64,000 bases of DNA from Hydractinia symbiolongicarpus. Lineage: Eukaryota; Cnidaria; Hydrozoa; Anthoathecata; Hydractiniidae. The position numbers were made by a program, and so were the translations under genes. The notes below the pieces were generated by a model. It searched no databases. It saw only the letters and a list, made by a program, of their open reading frames with translations, and was not told where the DNA came from. Shown in pieces: positions 36,915 through 48,360 of this stretch. Numbering within the stretch: the stretch's first letter is position 1; each line of letters opens with the position of its first letter. The DNA is taken from positions 6,510,001 to 6,574,000 of the forward strand of contig NC_079876.1 of assembly GCF_029227915.1 (NCBI RefSeq), read 5' to 3'.

Positions 36915-39347
36915 TAGGGGCTGTTCATATGAGGCGAGCTGTCCCGTTAGGTGGAGTGAAGATGGTCAAGAAAATTTGTTCATATATTTTGTATCGCGCT
37001 CTAAGGTAAATTTAAATTGCAAAGATTCTTCAAAATATGTAATCCATGAAAAAGCTACAAATAATGCTTAATTTGTCAAAACAACGATAAATAATTGATG
37101 ATAATGTTTTTTTTAAATTTATTTCCTTATTTAAAGTCAATTTTACAGTAGTTTATAAAACAAACCAAAAACCAAAAAAAAAACTAATTTAAATCGATTA
37201 AAAAACAACAACAAAAAAAATCGCATAATCATGCTCAACAAAATCTTAGCACTGGGTTACCTATTTTACATGAGCAATCAGTACCCTTCCAAGACCGTAT
37301 GGAACGACGAAAACTGCAAAGCGAAGGAGAGTTTTTGACGGAAGATGGGACAGATAACCATAAAATTCCTGTGCGATTAGCTAGACTATTTAAACTATAC
37401 GATAGTGTGCGGTATGTCGAGCGCTTTACCAAATTAAAATTACGCAAGTTATAATTATTTTCCATAATGCAAAAAATTTCAGATTTATAACTAGGCGACA
37501 TTCTGTTTAAAAATTTATATAATTCTTTCATAAAACTTCTTAAGTTAATAACGTGGATGGAACTACTATTTGATAAACTAAGAAGACCCTCAAAACTAGA
37601 TGTGTTATCATTATTAAATATGCGTAGACAACGTTCGTGTCTACGATTTATACGATTATAGGCTCCACAAAACATCCATACCAAAGGACAATAGGAGAAC
37701 TGAGAAAGAATAAAGGCATTAAAAAGAAGTTATTCTCTGAAGAACATTACGCTTCCTACTGGCTTTAAAACAAATGTTTCTAATGTGTGCGGCAAATTTT
37801 AGTTTTGTATCAATCGTAATACCGACACCGAGCAATTTAATTGTCGAACTCCACTTAATAGTCTGAACTTCAAAAGAAATAAAATTGTCGATACTTCCCA
37901 TCGTAATATACTGATATTTATTTAAATTTACGACAAGAAAGTTCTCATTAAACCAATTATTATGTAATATAGATAAATCTGTGAGTAAAATTGTTTTAAC
38001 TAAGGTATTGCCGCAAGCATATAATCGTCAGCAAAATTACAAATTTGTGAAAGTGAGACGAACCAAAATAAATCATTGATAGAGATATTGAAAATTGGAG
38101 GACTTTGAATAGATCCTTGAGGAACTCCAACAAGAAGAGGACGCCAAGTACTATCAACAGAATTTATCCTGGTTCGTTAAAAAGGGTTGCTAAGATAAAA
38201 ATAAATGAAATGCAAAGCACTTTTAGTAAAACCATAGGCATGAAGCTTCGCAATAATTAGGCTATGATTAATCGTATCAAAGGCCTTTGAAATGTCCATT
38301 AGAACTTCCCCAACAACACCCTTATTGTCTACTGTACACTTCCATTTCTCAATGATTCTTACAAGTGCATACTGGGTGTCGTAACCTTTTCTGAATCCTG
38401 ATAGACATGAACTCAGTTTATTAGCCATAAAGTTATTTACCTGTTTGAGAACAAGCCTTTCAAAAACCTTTGACAGAATATAGAGTAAGCTTACAGTTCG
38501 ATAGCTTTGCTTGTCATTGCGATAATGTTATTGATAATGCGATAATGTTATTCAGCGTTTTTATATATTTATTGTTCCCATGAAAGGTAAAAACATTGTG
38601 GCGTAATGATTTATTCGGGAAATTTTAATGACGAACAACGCTATTTTATTGAATATTATATTTCGAGTTTTTGTAACTCCAAATCATGCAACATCGCACT
38701 CACAATGGATGACGTTATCATACTTGTTTCATCAAGCAGATCGTCTCATCATTTAATGGTGTTGGAAGAGTTATATATTCGCCAAATTAAACCTACTTTG
38801 AGCACAAAGGACGAATATAAAAGTCATACATTAGTTATTAAAATATAATAATGAACGATGTCTTCAGGGATGTTGGCAATAGTTCATTATAATTATTGTT
38901 TAAAATCTGATTTAGATGTGTTATAACATTCGTTAGCATATGTTTTTAAGCTGTGCATAATTTTTTTTTAATAAAACTGTTTTTGAACTGTTATTTATTT
39001 GTTTTATAGAGAATGAATCTGATGATGAGTTACAAAAACTCGAAATATATTATACGATAAAATTGCGTTGTTGGTAATTAAAATTTTACGAATAATAGTT
39101 GTATAAACTGCGAAAAAGGTAACCTTCAATATTTTTGGCAATTCCGAAGTAAAATACATTCTCTTTACAAATAAAATAATCTTGATCATGCTCAAAAAAA
39201 AAAAAGATTCAGCCCGCCTGACGGGCTGGCCTGTTCATATGGAAAATTCCCGCCTAGCCGAGATCTCTGGTGGCTCGGTTGTCATATGATAGTAGCGAGA
39301 TCCCGCCCAGCCGAGCCAGCCTGCTTCCATATAAACAGTCCCAAAAT
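36915..39347. mobile_element. Possible inverted-end element hosting a LINE fragment
   Basis: The left segment ggggctgttcatatgaggcg resembles, inverted, the right segment ttccatataaacagtccc at 39,325-39,347. Near the right end are GC-rich hairpins (agcccgcctgacgggct at 39,211) quite unlike the AT-rich surroundings. If real, the element is about 2.4 kb and was later entered by the LINE fragment at 37.2-38.5 kb. The pairing is short, so the call is tentative. Confidence 0.3.
37235..38520 (-). pseudogene. CR1/Jockey-like LINE fragment, reverse transcriptase part
   Basis: Minus strand, 5'-truncated. It begins in reverse transcriptase at QSYRTVSLLYILSKVFERLV, then CLSGFRKGYDTQYALVRIIE, EVLMDISKAFDTINHSLIIA (catalytic Asp), LLVGVPQGSIQSPPIFNISI, and QICNFADDYMLA (FADD site, near 38,030). 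It continues through IKLLGVGITIDTKLKFAAHI to the C-terminal SFMKELYKFLNRMSPSYKSE region ending near 37,235. Several frameshifts separate the pieces. The 5' junction lies at a duplicated gcgataatgttatt motif (38,518-38,550). Confidence 0.8.
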
Positions 39348-39696
39348 AATCATATGCCAGAGGTTTGCTGGGGTCGTACCCGTATTAAAAAAAAGTGAGG
39401 ACCGGCGTTAGAAATCTTGCACCATAGTGAGGACGTCAATTTGAAGCACACATGTGAAAAAGAGAAAAGCACATTTTCCAAGTTATCAAGGTACCCCTTG
39501 ATTATTGTATTACAATTTAACCAATCAACAACATTCCCACCAGAAAACTGGCGAATAGAAGCAAAGCGCAGGAAACGAAGTCCTCATTTTTACTCAATTT
39601 TGAACGGACGTAAGTCCCCAAAATGCATAGCAGGGCCAGAAATGTACCCGGACGTTGCATTTGGGTTCAAAGCGAGCTCCTGGGAGCGCAACGAAG

Positions 39697-42600
39697 ATGG
39701 CTGAAAGAAGAACGACAAGGCTTCCCCAGGTAAGTTGTAGTTACTATTTAATTTAATGTAAGTTCGTGTGTTGCTTTTATTATAATGCGGTTGGAAAAGT
39801 TTTGAAAAGTTTTTTAGAGCTCAGCTCTACGAGAACGAAAGATATGGCTGTATTTGTTTACCACAAGGACTGCTCTTGAAATTAATTACGCACTAACCAT
39901 GCATGCCAATTAATTCAATCAAAACAATTTAGCTGTAAGTGCATGTGGTAGTTGAGTAAAGGTCGTAGTAGTCGAGTCAGCACTGTGGTTATCAATTAAC
40001 TTTTGTTGGTGTATATAACACAGTCAGGTATCATATAGTTCTAAACTCATTCCGTACAACAATCTATTCTTTACTTTAGAAACTTCCAAAGCCACAGCCT
40101 TGGGATGTTGCGAAGGCTTTTATTTATAAAAATGTGGACCCACCTTATCTGGAAAAAAATTTTTTTCGTGATAAAAAAGGTATGTTTAAACATGTTTAGG
40201 GTTGCTAAAACAGACTTGATGTAATAGCTACCTATTTTTGGGTGAATAACATTTACAACCTGGATATTTAACCCGTACCGCCGTAGATTAGTGGTTATAG
40301 CTCTCGTACTCTGTGCGGGAGACCGGGGTTCGATTCCTCTTGACGGCGATTCAACATGGGCGAGTGAATGTTTACCATAGCCCCGGGTTAACCCAAGCCA
40401 TGTGAGGGAAATTGGGGAGATGGCACACTGTGTGTGCCGGTGGATGTTGCCGGGAGTTGTCTAGTAGAGCGCGGGCCCTAATTGGGTCTGCGTAGCTCAA
40501 AATGAGCATTAAATACTCTAGGACTCTCCATCTAAGCCATGGCCCCTCCTGGAAATAATAGACAGGGTATATCCCTCGATATTTGTGAGGCTAGCCATGT
40601 AAAATATGCACATCTATCTATCTATCTAATAAGCGGGCGTCATTATTCAGCCGGTATAAATTTTTGGAGCCAAAAATATGTTGCTCCTTTCGTGATACTA
40701 ATCATTCATAAGAAATAAATTGCTTTATAACTTGCTTGTTGAAATAGGTTGTATAGACCTTTCTGAATGTTTACATTTTTCATGGTAAGCCCTTTTGGCT
40801 TTCATTGATGTTTGTTAAGAAATAGGTTCCTCCATTATTGAGTGTTACAAATAGTGTGAGATAACAAACCTAGCACTGTTTTCCACCTGTTAGTAGCAAG
40901 CAGCATTTATATAATAAGTAGACCCTCTCCTTTATGTAGATTTTTTTGCTACAGTACAGTCCAGATGTAATTGTATGCGTACACTCAAGTTTCACACCTT
41001 TTTCTCGGAGGAGGGAGTTGTTTATCTTTTATCTTATTAATTATCTTGCGAGTCTTGTAAGTCATTAACTTGCGCTTAACTTATTGAAGAAAAAATGTCT
41101 TATTATAACTGCGCGTAACTATTGTTAAATAGTGTGAACATAATTATTCCCGATAGCATAATTGTAAATGTTATCAACTCTAACCAATGTGACGCGGCGA
41201 GCCACTGTTTGATAGTTTTATTAAATAAAAGATTTGGATGGAAACTAAATAGACAGCGAGAAGCATTGTTGGTTGCAAGCATTGCTTAAAGCTTTCAAGA
41301 GATAAAAATAATTATGTTATATATATATAAAATTTAATAATATTTTGTTGTAAAAACTAAAGTCTTATTTTAAGAAAGTTATATATCTTGCAAGATTGTT
41401 CAGTTTCGTTTTTTTCAAAGAAAAAAATTTCTACAACGTCAAGAGTTTTCTAAAAATTTATTTTTTTAATGGAAATAAATAACTTGAAATGTTTCTGTAA
41501 AAATAAATCTACTTTGTTGGTATAGGTTTTGCACGCTAGAAAAACCAAGACAATGTTTTAACAAATATCTTTTTTGTTATATACAAAAGGCTAGCGCACC
41601 CTTTGTAAATCTCATAAGAGAATTTTGTTATTTTTCATGTAATTTCATCACGCTTTATTCGTTGTGCGTGAATCTATTGTTTAAAGTTATGCAATTTAGT
41701 ATTTATATAAAAAAAACTACAAGAATAAACAGGCTATGAAAAGTATTTTCAAAATAAAACCATTCAAAAAACTATAAAATACATAAAGATTTAAAAATGA
41801 TTTAATGTTCAGACGCTTTTTCTCCCGCTGTACGACGATTGGTAAAACTTTAAATACATGATCAATATATTTATTACATTTTGCAATGCATGCAGTATTG
41901 ACTTAGTATCTTTTTATTCTTACCAGAACAAAATTTCCCCACAACGAGCGTTTCCACATTTTAATCGCGTCAAAAGTTATCAAGACCGTCAAAAGTTAGA
42001 TTTTTCTTTCTTTAGTATTGAAATTTAAATTGTTTTCGAAATCTTATCGTGAAGGGAAAGGTAGGATTTTCCCGTTTCCGAACGTAGGATTTTCCCGTTT
42101 GCGTTGTTAAACTTTGCTTTTTATCAGAAGAACTTTTAAAAGTTTTGCATGTTAAAAAATAAGCTTTGATGATAAAGAAATATTACTAAAAGTTTTAAAA
42201 AATGGCAGCATTAGTTTTTTTTTTAAATATTTAGACTATTGGATTTGTTTTTTAAAAGAGATTGTGTTTTTAAAATATATTGAGATTAAAATCGTTTTAC
42301 TTATGAGGTAATCGTTACGCATTTATATTCATTACGCATTTTTAAGTTTGTTAATTTCGCAACTAAAACAAGGTTTAAAATAAAATTAAAGAATGAAAAA
42401 ACTAACTGAAATGATTCCTCCGCTATATTAACCAATTAAATTATTCCATACAACGACTCTTCCAGAGAAATCTTGATGTTTCCAACACCACTCCAAAAAA
42501 GTCCAATATCAACTTTCCGAATCACTTCACTAACTTTCCTCTACCATTTTTGTTAGCACTGGTAAAAAACTGTGTTAAATTACAGACCCGAACCTCGTCC

Positions 42601-45600
42601 ATTGATTCTCGGAGGCCTTTTTATGTAAAAATCACGCCCGGGGCAAAAAAACGATGCGCAATGATTAAATCAAGAAATCATTGGGCATAATATTATCATT
42701 ACGCACAAAGCAAAGTTAGAGAGACTACTAGAAATCTTGTTTAACGTCTTTAGTTAAGAACTTTATGCCTTGTTATAATTGCCAGGAAGGGGTAAACATT
42801 CCTTATATGGTATTTTGTGAAGGTCTTTGGCGCCAATTGGTCAATAGTTCCTTAACAAGACAAGATTCTAGTAACAAACTCTTTTGCAGATCAATTCGTA
42901 CTGGGAGAAGGTAGAATTTTGTTTTGCTATGTTTGTTTTTAATTTCTAAACACTTGTTTTACCACATTCTTGGATGAGAGACCACAGTGAGTATTTTTGG
43001 GAATGTATACTGTGTTTTATCGTGTTTATAGTTTGTCTAGACGGCTTAACAATGAAAACAAAAAAACGTGTATCAAAGAGTGGTCGAAGAAAAAAGCAGG
43101 GTAGCAGAAAAGTTGCGAAGAAAGTTGTGGACGCGTGGACAGAAGAGCACCTCCAGGAAGCGCTTCAAGAGTTCGATTCTATGCCGAATGCATCAGTCAG
43201 AGGCATAGCAAAACGTCATGGTATCAACGAATCTACGCTGCGATTTCGTTTAAAAAAAGGCAAGGAAGGAGCCAAATTAGGAAAGTCTGGTCGGAAATGT
43301 GTTTTCGATGCAGAAACGGAGGCCCGGCTAGCTAAGTGCATTGGTGTTGTATGTAACCTTGGTTTTAGTCCTACGTTGGATGAAATTTTGGTAAGCTAAT
43401 AGCTGTTTTTGTAAGGGTTTAAAACTGAATGTTGGAAATTCTGTCACTATTTATATTTGTATCATCATTTAATTTATTATTTAGGATCTTGTTGCCGAAT
43501 ACATCAAAGTCACAGGGACGATTTCACTCCAGTTTAAAAATGGAAGGCCTGGTTTGGTGTGGATAAAGAGCTTTATGAAAAGAAACGGACTGAGTCACAA
43601 GAAGGCTGAGATGATTAGTACTGCCCGTAAAGCAAACACATCCAATCCATTTATAATTTTTGATTTCTACGATCAATTGGAACAGGTAATATATGCGTCA
43701 TTGACGGTACGCTTTTATAGGAAACAGCGTTTATAATTTGACCGTGCATGATGTATAGTAAAATGATATTTTTAGATGTTCGAGAAATACCCTAATCTGG
43801 ATGCACAACGGATCTGGAACTGTGACGAAAGTTCTTTCCCAACTGATCCATCAAAAGGGAAAGTTGTTTCCGTGAAGGGACAGCGTGCCCTTAAATTACG
43901 GTATGGCGCTGGGAGAGAAAACATTACTGTACTTGGTGTTTGTAATGCAGCTGGAGTGGCACTTGACCCTCTTATTATATTCACTGGGAAAAATATGCAA
44001 AGTACGTGGTACGGGGACAAGGCTCTACCCAACACGTTTTACGCCAAGTCTGAAAACGGTTGGATGGACACGGAAGTTTTTTCCACGTGGTTCGCCAAAT
44101 TCACTGAGGACGTAACAGAAAGACCATTGTTACTGGTGTTTGATGGGCACCTTACCCATATCAGCATATCTGTCATTAAAAAAGCATTGGAAGACGATAT
44201 AATTATAATGAAATTCCCTCCACATGTTACGGATGTCATGCAACCCCTAGATGTTGCATGTTTTGGACCCTTAAAACGTGCTTGGGAGAAGCGCCTCCAT
44301 TTACGCGTGACAACACATGGTGCTAAAAGCCAATTGACAAAGTCTGAGTTTGTCAATGAACTCTGTTCCATTTGAAAAGATGGCATGAAAAAAGAAAGCG
44401 TTATCAATGGATTTAGGAGTACTGGAATATGGCCAATTGACAAAACCATGTATCCAAAGGAACGCTTGGACCCAAGATTGTTAGCGAAATATTATACGTG
44501 GAAACAAAGTGGTAAAGCTCTTGATTGGTCTAAATTGTCAGACGGGTACGTTATTTTCTTTTGTGACTGATAAAAATGGCTAAACCTGTTGAATAAACAT
44601 CTTGACTGAACATTTTTGTACTTTCAGACAAATCGATGAAGCTGCGGGTCTTGCGCAAAATCAAGTCTCGACATCATTACCACTGCCCAAATTGCAAAAC
44701 CAAGCAGAATCTCCTTTATCAATATCTAATACCACACCTACAACCACCCCTAATGTAAATATAACTCCATCATCTCTGCCAGGCGGAAGTCGTGATGAAA
44801 CTAATGAGATAAATATCTTGTTGAAGCAGCTTGGACCATATCCATATACAGCACCTACAGGCTTCTGCTGGATTCCAAATGGTTGGAAGTTGTCACCAAT
44901 TAACCAGTCCACCCCAAAATCGACTGAGGTATTTGAAGAGCTGTTCCTCGATAAAGTAAAAGGTTCAGTAGATCAGCCTAAGAAAAGAAGACAAAAGTTA
45001 GATCTTCGCGGAAAGGTAAAATATTATTTAAGAATAAGTACATTAATGATTTTGCATTTCACATTAAAAATAACTAATTGATTGTCCATGTTGTAGGTTA
45101 TTACGCAGAAAGAGCTGCTAGAAGAGCTTGAACGAAAAGCCCGAGAGAGAGAAGAAAGGGAAGCAAAGGCGTTGCTAAGAAAAGAAGAAAGAGAAAGGAA
45201 GAAACAACAAATTGCAATTGCGAGCAAAAAGGGAAAGCAAAAAATTACAATAAACAAGGAAGACGACAGCGATACCGATGAGATTACCTCGAGCGAAGAA
45301 GAAGATGAAGAAGAGGAAGAAGAGGAAGGAGAAAGAGAGGAAAGCGAAGAGGACGTTGTCCAGGATGAATCAACAGATACACTGTTGTCAATGGAAAAAA
45401 CGTGGAAGTTTTTAAATTCGCCAACAAAAGAATGCGATGTGGTTGGTAAATGGTACGCATGCATTTACGACACCAAGAGAGGTCCTAGTTTGTACATAGG
45501 AAAAGCCCTCACGCGATTTTTGTATGATGAAAACGGTGTTGCTGCAGGATTAGAGATAGAATGTCTGCAAAAAAAGTTGGGGACAGCTGACAACATCCTT

Positions 45601-47606
45601 CGGGAAATAAAAAAAACAAGCGAGTTCGGAACAGCTGTAGGGGAAGATATCGACACCTTCGCTGTCCAAAATGTTATCTGTGGGCCGTTAACTGCAACTT
45701 TTTTTGGGTGGTGACAAATGGGAGTTCCCACAGTATCCTCAAGTTCGAGAATTATTCGAAAGGATAAGAAAAAAGAACAGAGACGCAATGCATGTTTCGG
45801 AAAGATGCAAATGGGAGAGTAATTTAAATGAAATGTAGTTGTTGTATAACTGCCGGTATTTTCCCTGTTTAAAATAAAAGCCGAAGTTTCAAGGTCATTT
45901 TCGCCACACTACACGTTGTATTGTTTCAATTCCCTGTTATATTTTATTAGTTATTTCCATTGCACCTCTTTGAAATTATTGACGGTTGTAGTTCTAATAT
46001 TCAAAAAGATAAAAAAGGCACAAATAGACTAATCCAGACTACACCGCTACGTAAATAGCGTGCGTAACCATTAGATCTTAGGTGCGTAACAAACTATTTT
46101 ATTAATTGCGCAGGGTGTTATAATCATTACGCACCTGCGTAAAAAATATAAAAAAATGCGTAATGATTAGAGTTTTTTCGATCTAATCATTACGCATTGT
46201 TTTATGTGAAAAAGTGCATGATAGCGCTTCCATATGGTCCTCATATTTGGTGAATATGTTACAAGAAACTAATTTTGCATGAATAAAACAAAAGAACTGC
46301 GTAACGATTAGAACAGCGACCGTAGTTCATGATTATTTAAAAAGTGCGTAACGATTACCTCATCTGACTAGTTTTGTTGTGAAAAAAAATAAAAATTTAA
46401 TGGCCTTCGCGTTTAATTTTTTCCCATGCAGAGTATTGGTTATAAACAATGTTTCTTGCTATGCTTTTGTTTTTAACACGAAGCAATTATTTGTGCGTGA
46501 TTTAAAAGGAACTCGCTATCCTATTGTGTTTTTGAATGAAAGCAATTATTTTTGCAAGTTGAGCGTACGCGTACGCGTACATCTGGACTGTACTGTTTAT
46601 GTCTTGTACATAGTCTTTGTATTAACCCTATTCGGTCCGGGGGGGGCGGATTCCGCCCCCCTGACGGTTTTTTTTAATAACTCCTGATTGCTTTGTTATA
46701 TGGCTATGATACTTACTGAGTTTCAACATTTATCTATTAGACACCTGCATGCTAATTTTTTAGGTCCCATACCTTTCAGAGGCTTTGATATTGGCCATTA
46801 CTCGAAACTACCCCTAAAAATCTCTATGAAATCCTTATAATGGCGAAAATATAATAACTCCTGTTAGGATTATCCTTAGAACTTGAAACTTGCAACACAA
46901 CTTTGTTTCATCAAGAAGAATCATTTTGAATAATTTGAACACGTGACTAATCCGATTTCCCGATTTTGTCAGATTTTACCCGAAAATCGGAAAAAAACGG
47001 ATTTTCAGGCAATTTTTGGCAATTTTTCATCCGATCCATGTAAAAACCGGAAGATATGTTAAATAACTTTTATTTAGCTTTCAGAAACTTCAAACAGAAT
47101 GTAAAAATTCGCTATAGAACAAAAGTAATTATATTTTAAGCAGATAGTGGCATTTTTAACAATTTTCAAGCTTTTGATGACGTCACAGAAAATGTGCTGA
47201 CGCAAGCAAATTTTTTTTGGCGCCATTTTGTTCCTTTTATGACGTACTATAAGTGTGCCAAGTTTGATTCAATTTGAACAACCCTATGAAAAGTTATTGA
47301 GGGGGGGGGGCGGAATCCGCCCCCCCCCCCCGGTCATAGTATGTTCGAAAAACCCCGAACCAAATAGGGTTAACAATGTTTTTTAGAGCGTTAGAGACTT
47401 TTTTTTAAAAAAAATATCGAACTGCTTTGTTGCAAACCATTGATTATATATTTTAGGTTATGGTGTTGTTGCAAAACAGAAGATTCTTCAAGGACAGTTC
47501 ATACTTGAATATCGGGGTGTATTGAAAAAAAAAAGATGTTAAAGAGGACAATTCCAATTCCTGCTATGTGTACCATTTCAAGCATAATATTCAATATTTC
47601 CTATTG
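39697..47606 (+). CDS. SET-domain protein resembling KMT5A, 5' three exons
   Basis: Exon 1 39,697-39,729 (MAERRTTRLPQ, in a locally GC-richer region that may be the promoter), exon 2 40,080-40,179 (KLPKPQPWDVAKAFIYKNVD PPYLEKNF), exon 3 47,457-47,606; junction phases 0 and 1 agree. Exon 3 starts a SET domain (GYGVVAKQKILQGQFILEY RG) and continues SNSCYVYHFKHN, closest in pattern to KMT5A (H4K20 methyltransferase). A run of ten A's at about 47,525-47,534 puts exon 3 out of frame after VLKKK; nine would restore the expected reading. This is either a homopolymer error or an inactivating change. The rest of the SET domain was not found in the window. The 7.3-kb second intron holds a SINE, a pogo element and a piggyBac-type MITE. 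Confidence 0.6.
40279..40628 (+). mobile_element. tRNA-derived SINE with (ATCT)n tail
   Basis: The tRNA-like head has an A box (tagattagtgg, 40,284-40,294) and a perfect B box (ggttcgattcc, 40,327-40,337). Its acceptor-like ends CGCCGT/ACGGCG pair. A unique body of about 260 bp follows (gccccgggttaacccaagcc, ggcacactgtgtgtgccggt, ctcaaaatgagcattaaata). The tail is catctatctatctatcta. The anticodon arm resembles a tRNA with GTA or nearby anticodon, but the source tRNA is uncertain. It sits about 100 bp into the second intron of the SET gene. No target duplication was resolved. Confidence 0.8.
42303..42712. repeat. Left subterminal gcgtaa(t/c)gatta repeats of the pogo element
   Basis: Copies in both orientations: taatcgttacgcat (about 42,309), attcattacgcat (about 42,328), gatgcgcaatgattaaa and tatcattacgcac (42,650-42,710). 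They mirror those at the other end. Confidence 0.65.
43052..45826 (+). pseudogene. Pogo/Tigger-type transposase (HTH, CENP-B-like, DDE_1), five exons
   Basis: Exons 43,052-43,390, 43,495-43,685, 43,776-44,545, 44,628-45,015 and 45,097-45,826; all phases agree. Exon 1 has a psq-type HTH (LQEALQEFDSM...RGIAKRHGINESTLRFRL). Exon 2 is CENP-B-like (WIKSFMKRNGLSHKKAEMIS). Exon 3 is the DDE core: RIWNCDESSFP (first Asp), LLLVFDGHLTHIS (second), PPHVTDVMQPLDVACFGPLK (region of the third). Exon 4 has the PYTAPTGFCWIPNGWKLSP segment. Exon 5 has a highly charged coiled coil, a poly-Glu stretch (EEEDEEEEEEEGEREE) and a C-terminal globular part (VVGKWYACIYDTKRGPSLYI). Breaks: TGA at 44,373 for a conserved Trp (ELCSI*KDG) and a probable 1-bp T-run frameshift near 45,700, after which the frame continues (KWEFPQYPQVRELFERIRKK). 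Confidence 0.85.
46050..46363. repeat. Right subterminal gcgtaa(t/c)gatta repeats of the pogo element
   Basis: At least seven copies in both orientations between 46,060 and 46,363 (gcgtaaccattag, aatcattacgcac, gcgtaatgattag, ctaatcattacgca, gcgtaacgattag, gcgtaacgattacctcat). One pair forms a local hairpin at 46,156-46,198. A lone further copy (tgcgtaacgattt) lies outside the element at about 47,858. Confidence 0.75.
46622..47373 (+). mobile_element. piggyBac-type MITE, 752 bp, TTAA ends
   Basis: Bounded by TTAA on both sides. Inverted ends are ccctattcggtccgggg and ccccgaaccaaataggg. piggyBac elements insert at TTAA and start with CCY, which fits. Just inside each end lies a G-run/cggattccg/C-run palindrome. 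The interior is non-coding and matches the copy at 61.7-62.4 kb over its length, inverted. It lies 31 bp beyond the pogo element and 84 bp before exon 3 of the SET gene. Confidence 0.85.
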
Positions 47607-47937
47607 GTAAGATATATTTTGAGCTCCAGCATTGATTCTGATTATGCGTGCAAGTACAAAACCATAGCTGTGGTTTAGTGGGTTAGGGGAAACCCTGCAT
47701 TACTGTGAAACTTTCAATTCACTTATAAATTTAGAAGAGTCAAATGAAACTTAGAAAGGTTTTTTTTACGGTGCCTGTGGGGACGTCCTTTAGGGAGTCA
47801 TTAAGAGTACATTAAAGGAGTCAAAATGGGTGCTTAAATAATTTTTTTAAGTTGTTTTGCGTAACGATTTGAGTATGTTTGGCCATCACAAATGAAAAAA
47901 ATATTTGCCTAATGAATAGGAAATCTTGTGGTTTGGT

Positions 47938-48360
47938 TTGTATATGTTGAGGAGGACCGTGTTTTCACTTTTCATTGGTTCATTGAAATGTCCTCACTTT
48001 AAGGGGTATTGTTGTGTACTTGTCCTCGCTTTCGTTACCCGTCAAATTTTATTCTTGGTCGTACTTCCCATTCCTCATGCAATGACCTCGTCATTATGGA
48101 ATTTTTGATTAAGCCGTCCTGGGTTGATTGTGTTATCTTAAATTGAGATAATAGCATATTATAGTGTCTTTTGACCTTGGACCTCTCGTGGTTTGAAGTT
48201 TGCAGAGGACCTTGTTTTCACTTTTCATTGGTTTATTGAAATGTCCTCACTTTTAGGGGAATTATTGTGCACTTGTCCTCGCTTTAGGCAAGTTTTATTC
48301 TTAGTGTTTCACTCCCCATTCTTTATGCAATGTCCTCGCTATTATGAGATTATTGATGAT
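47938..48360 (+). repeat. Tandem duplication of about 247 bp (GTCCTC family)
   Basis: The block from ttttcacttttcattggtt, aaatgtcctcacttt, cttgtcctcgcttt, attttattctt to gcaatg(a/t)cctcg occurs at about 47,940-48,110 and again at about 48,187-48,355, with divergence. Non-coding, related to the gtcctcactt repeats at 36.5 and 52.7 kb. Confidence 0.7.

Larger units (their letters stand above)
40957..46590 (+). mobile_element. Complete pogo-like DNA transposon, 5.6 kb, TA target duplication
   Basis: Inverted ends of about 40 bp. Both start cagtccagatgta and continue with gcgtac(a/g)ctcaa(g/c)tt; the right one has extra gtacgc repeats. TA flanks both sides (40,955-40,956 and 46,591-46,592), the hallmark of Tc1/mariner/pogo insertion. 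Inside is the pogo-type transposase gene. A second perfect 19-bp inverted pair (atgaggtaatcgttacgca at 42,303 and its complement at 46,345-46,363), plus many gcgtaatgatta-like copies at 42.3-42.7 and 46.1-46.4 kb, form subterminal repeat clusters, probably transposase binding sites or part of a nested element. Confidence 0.85.

Noticed and set aside
45024-45464. Minus-strand Ser-rich frame of 146 codons
   Set aside because: It is the antisense of the poly-Glu and Lys/Glu-rich coiled coil of the pogo transposase exon 5.
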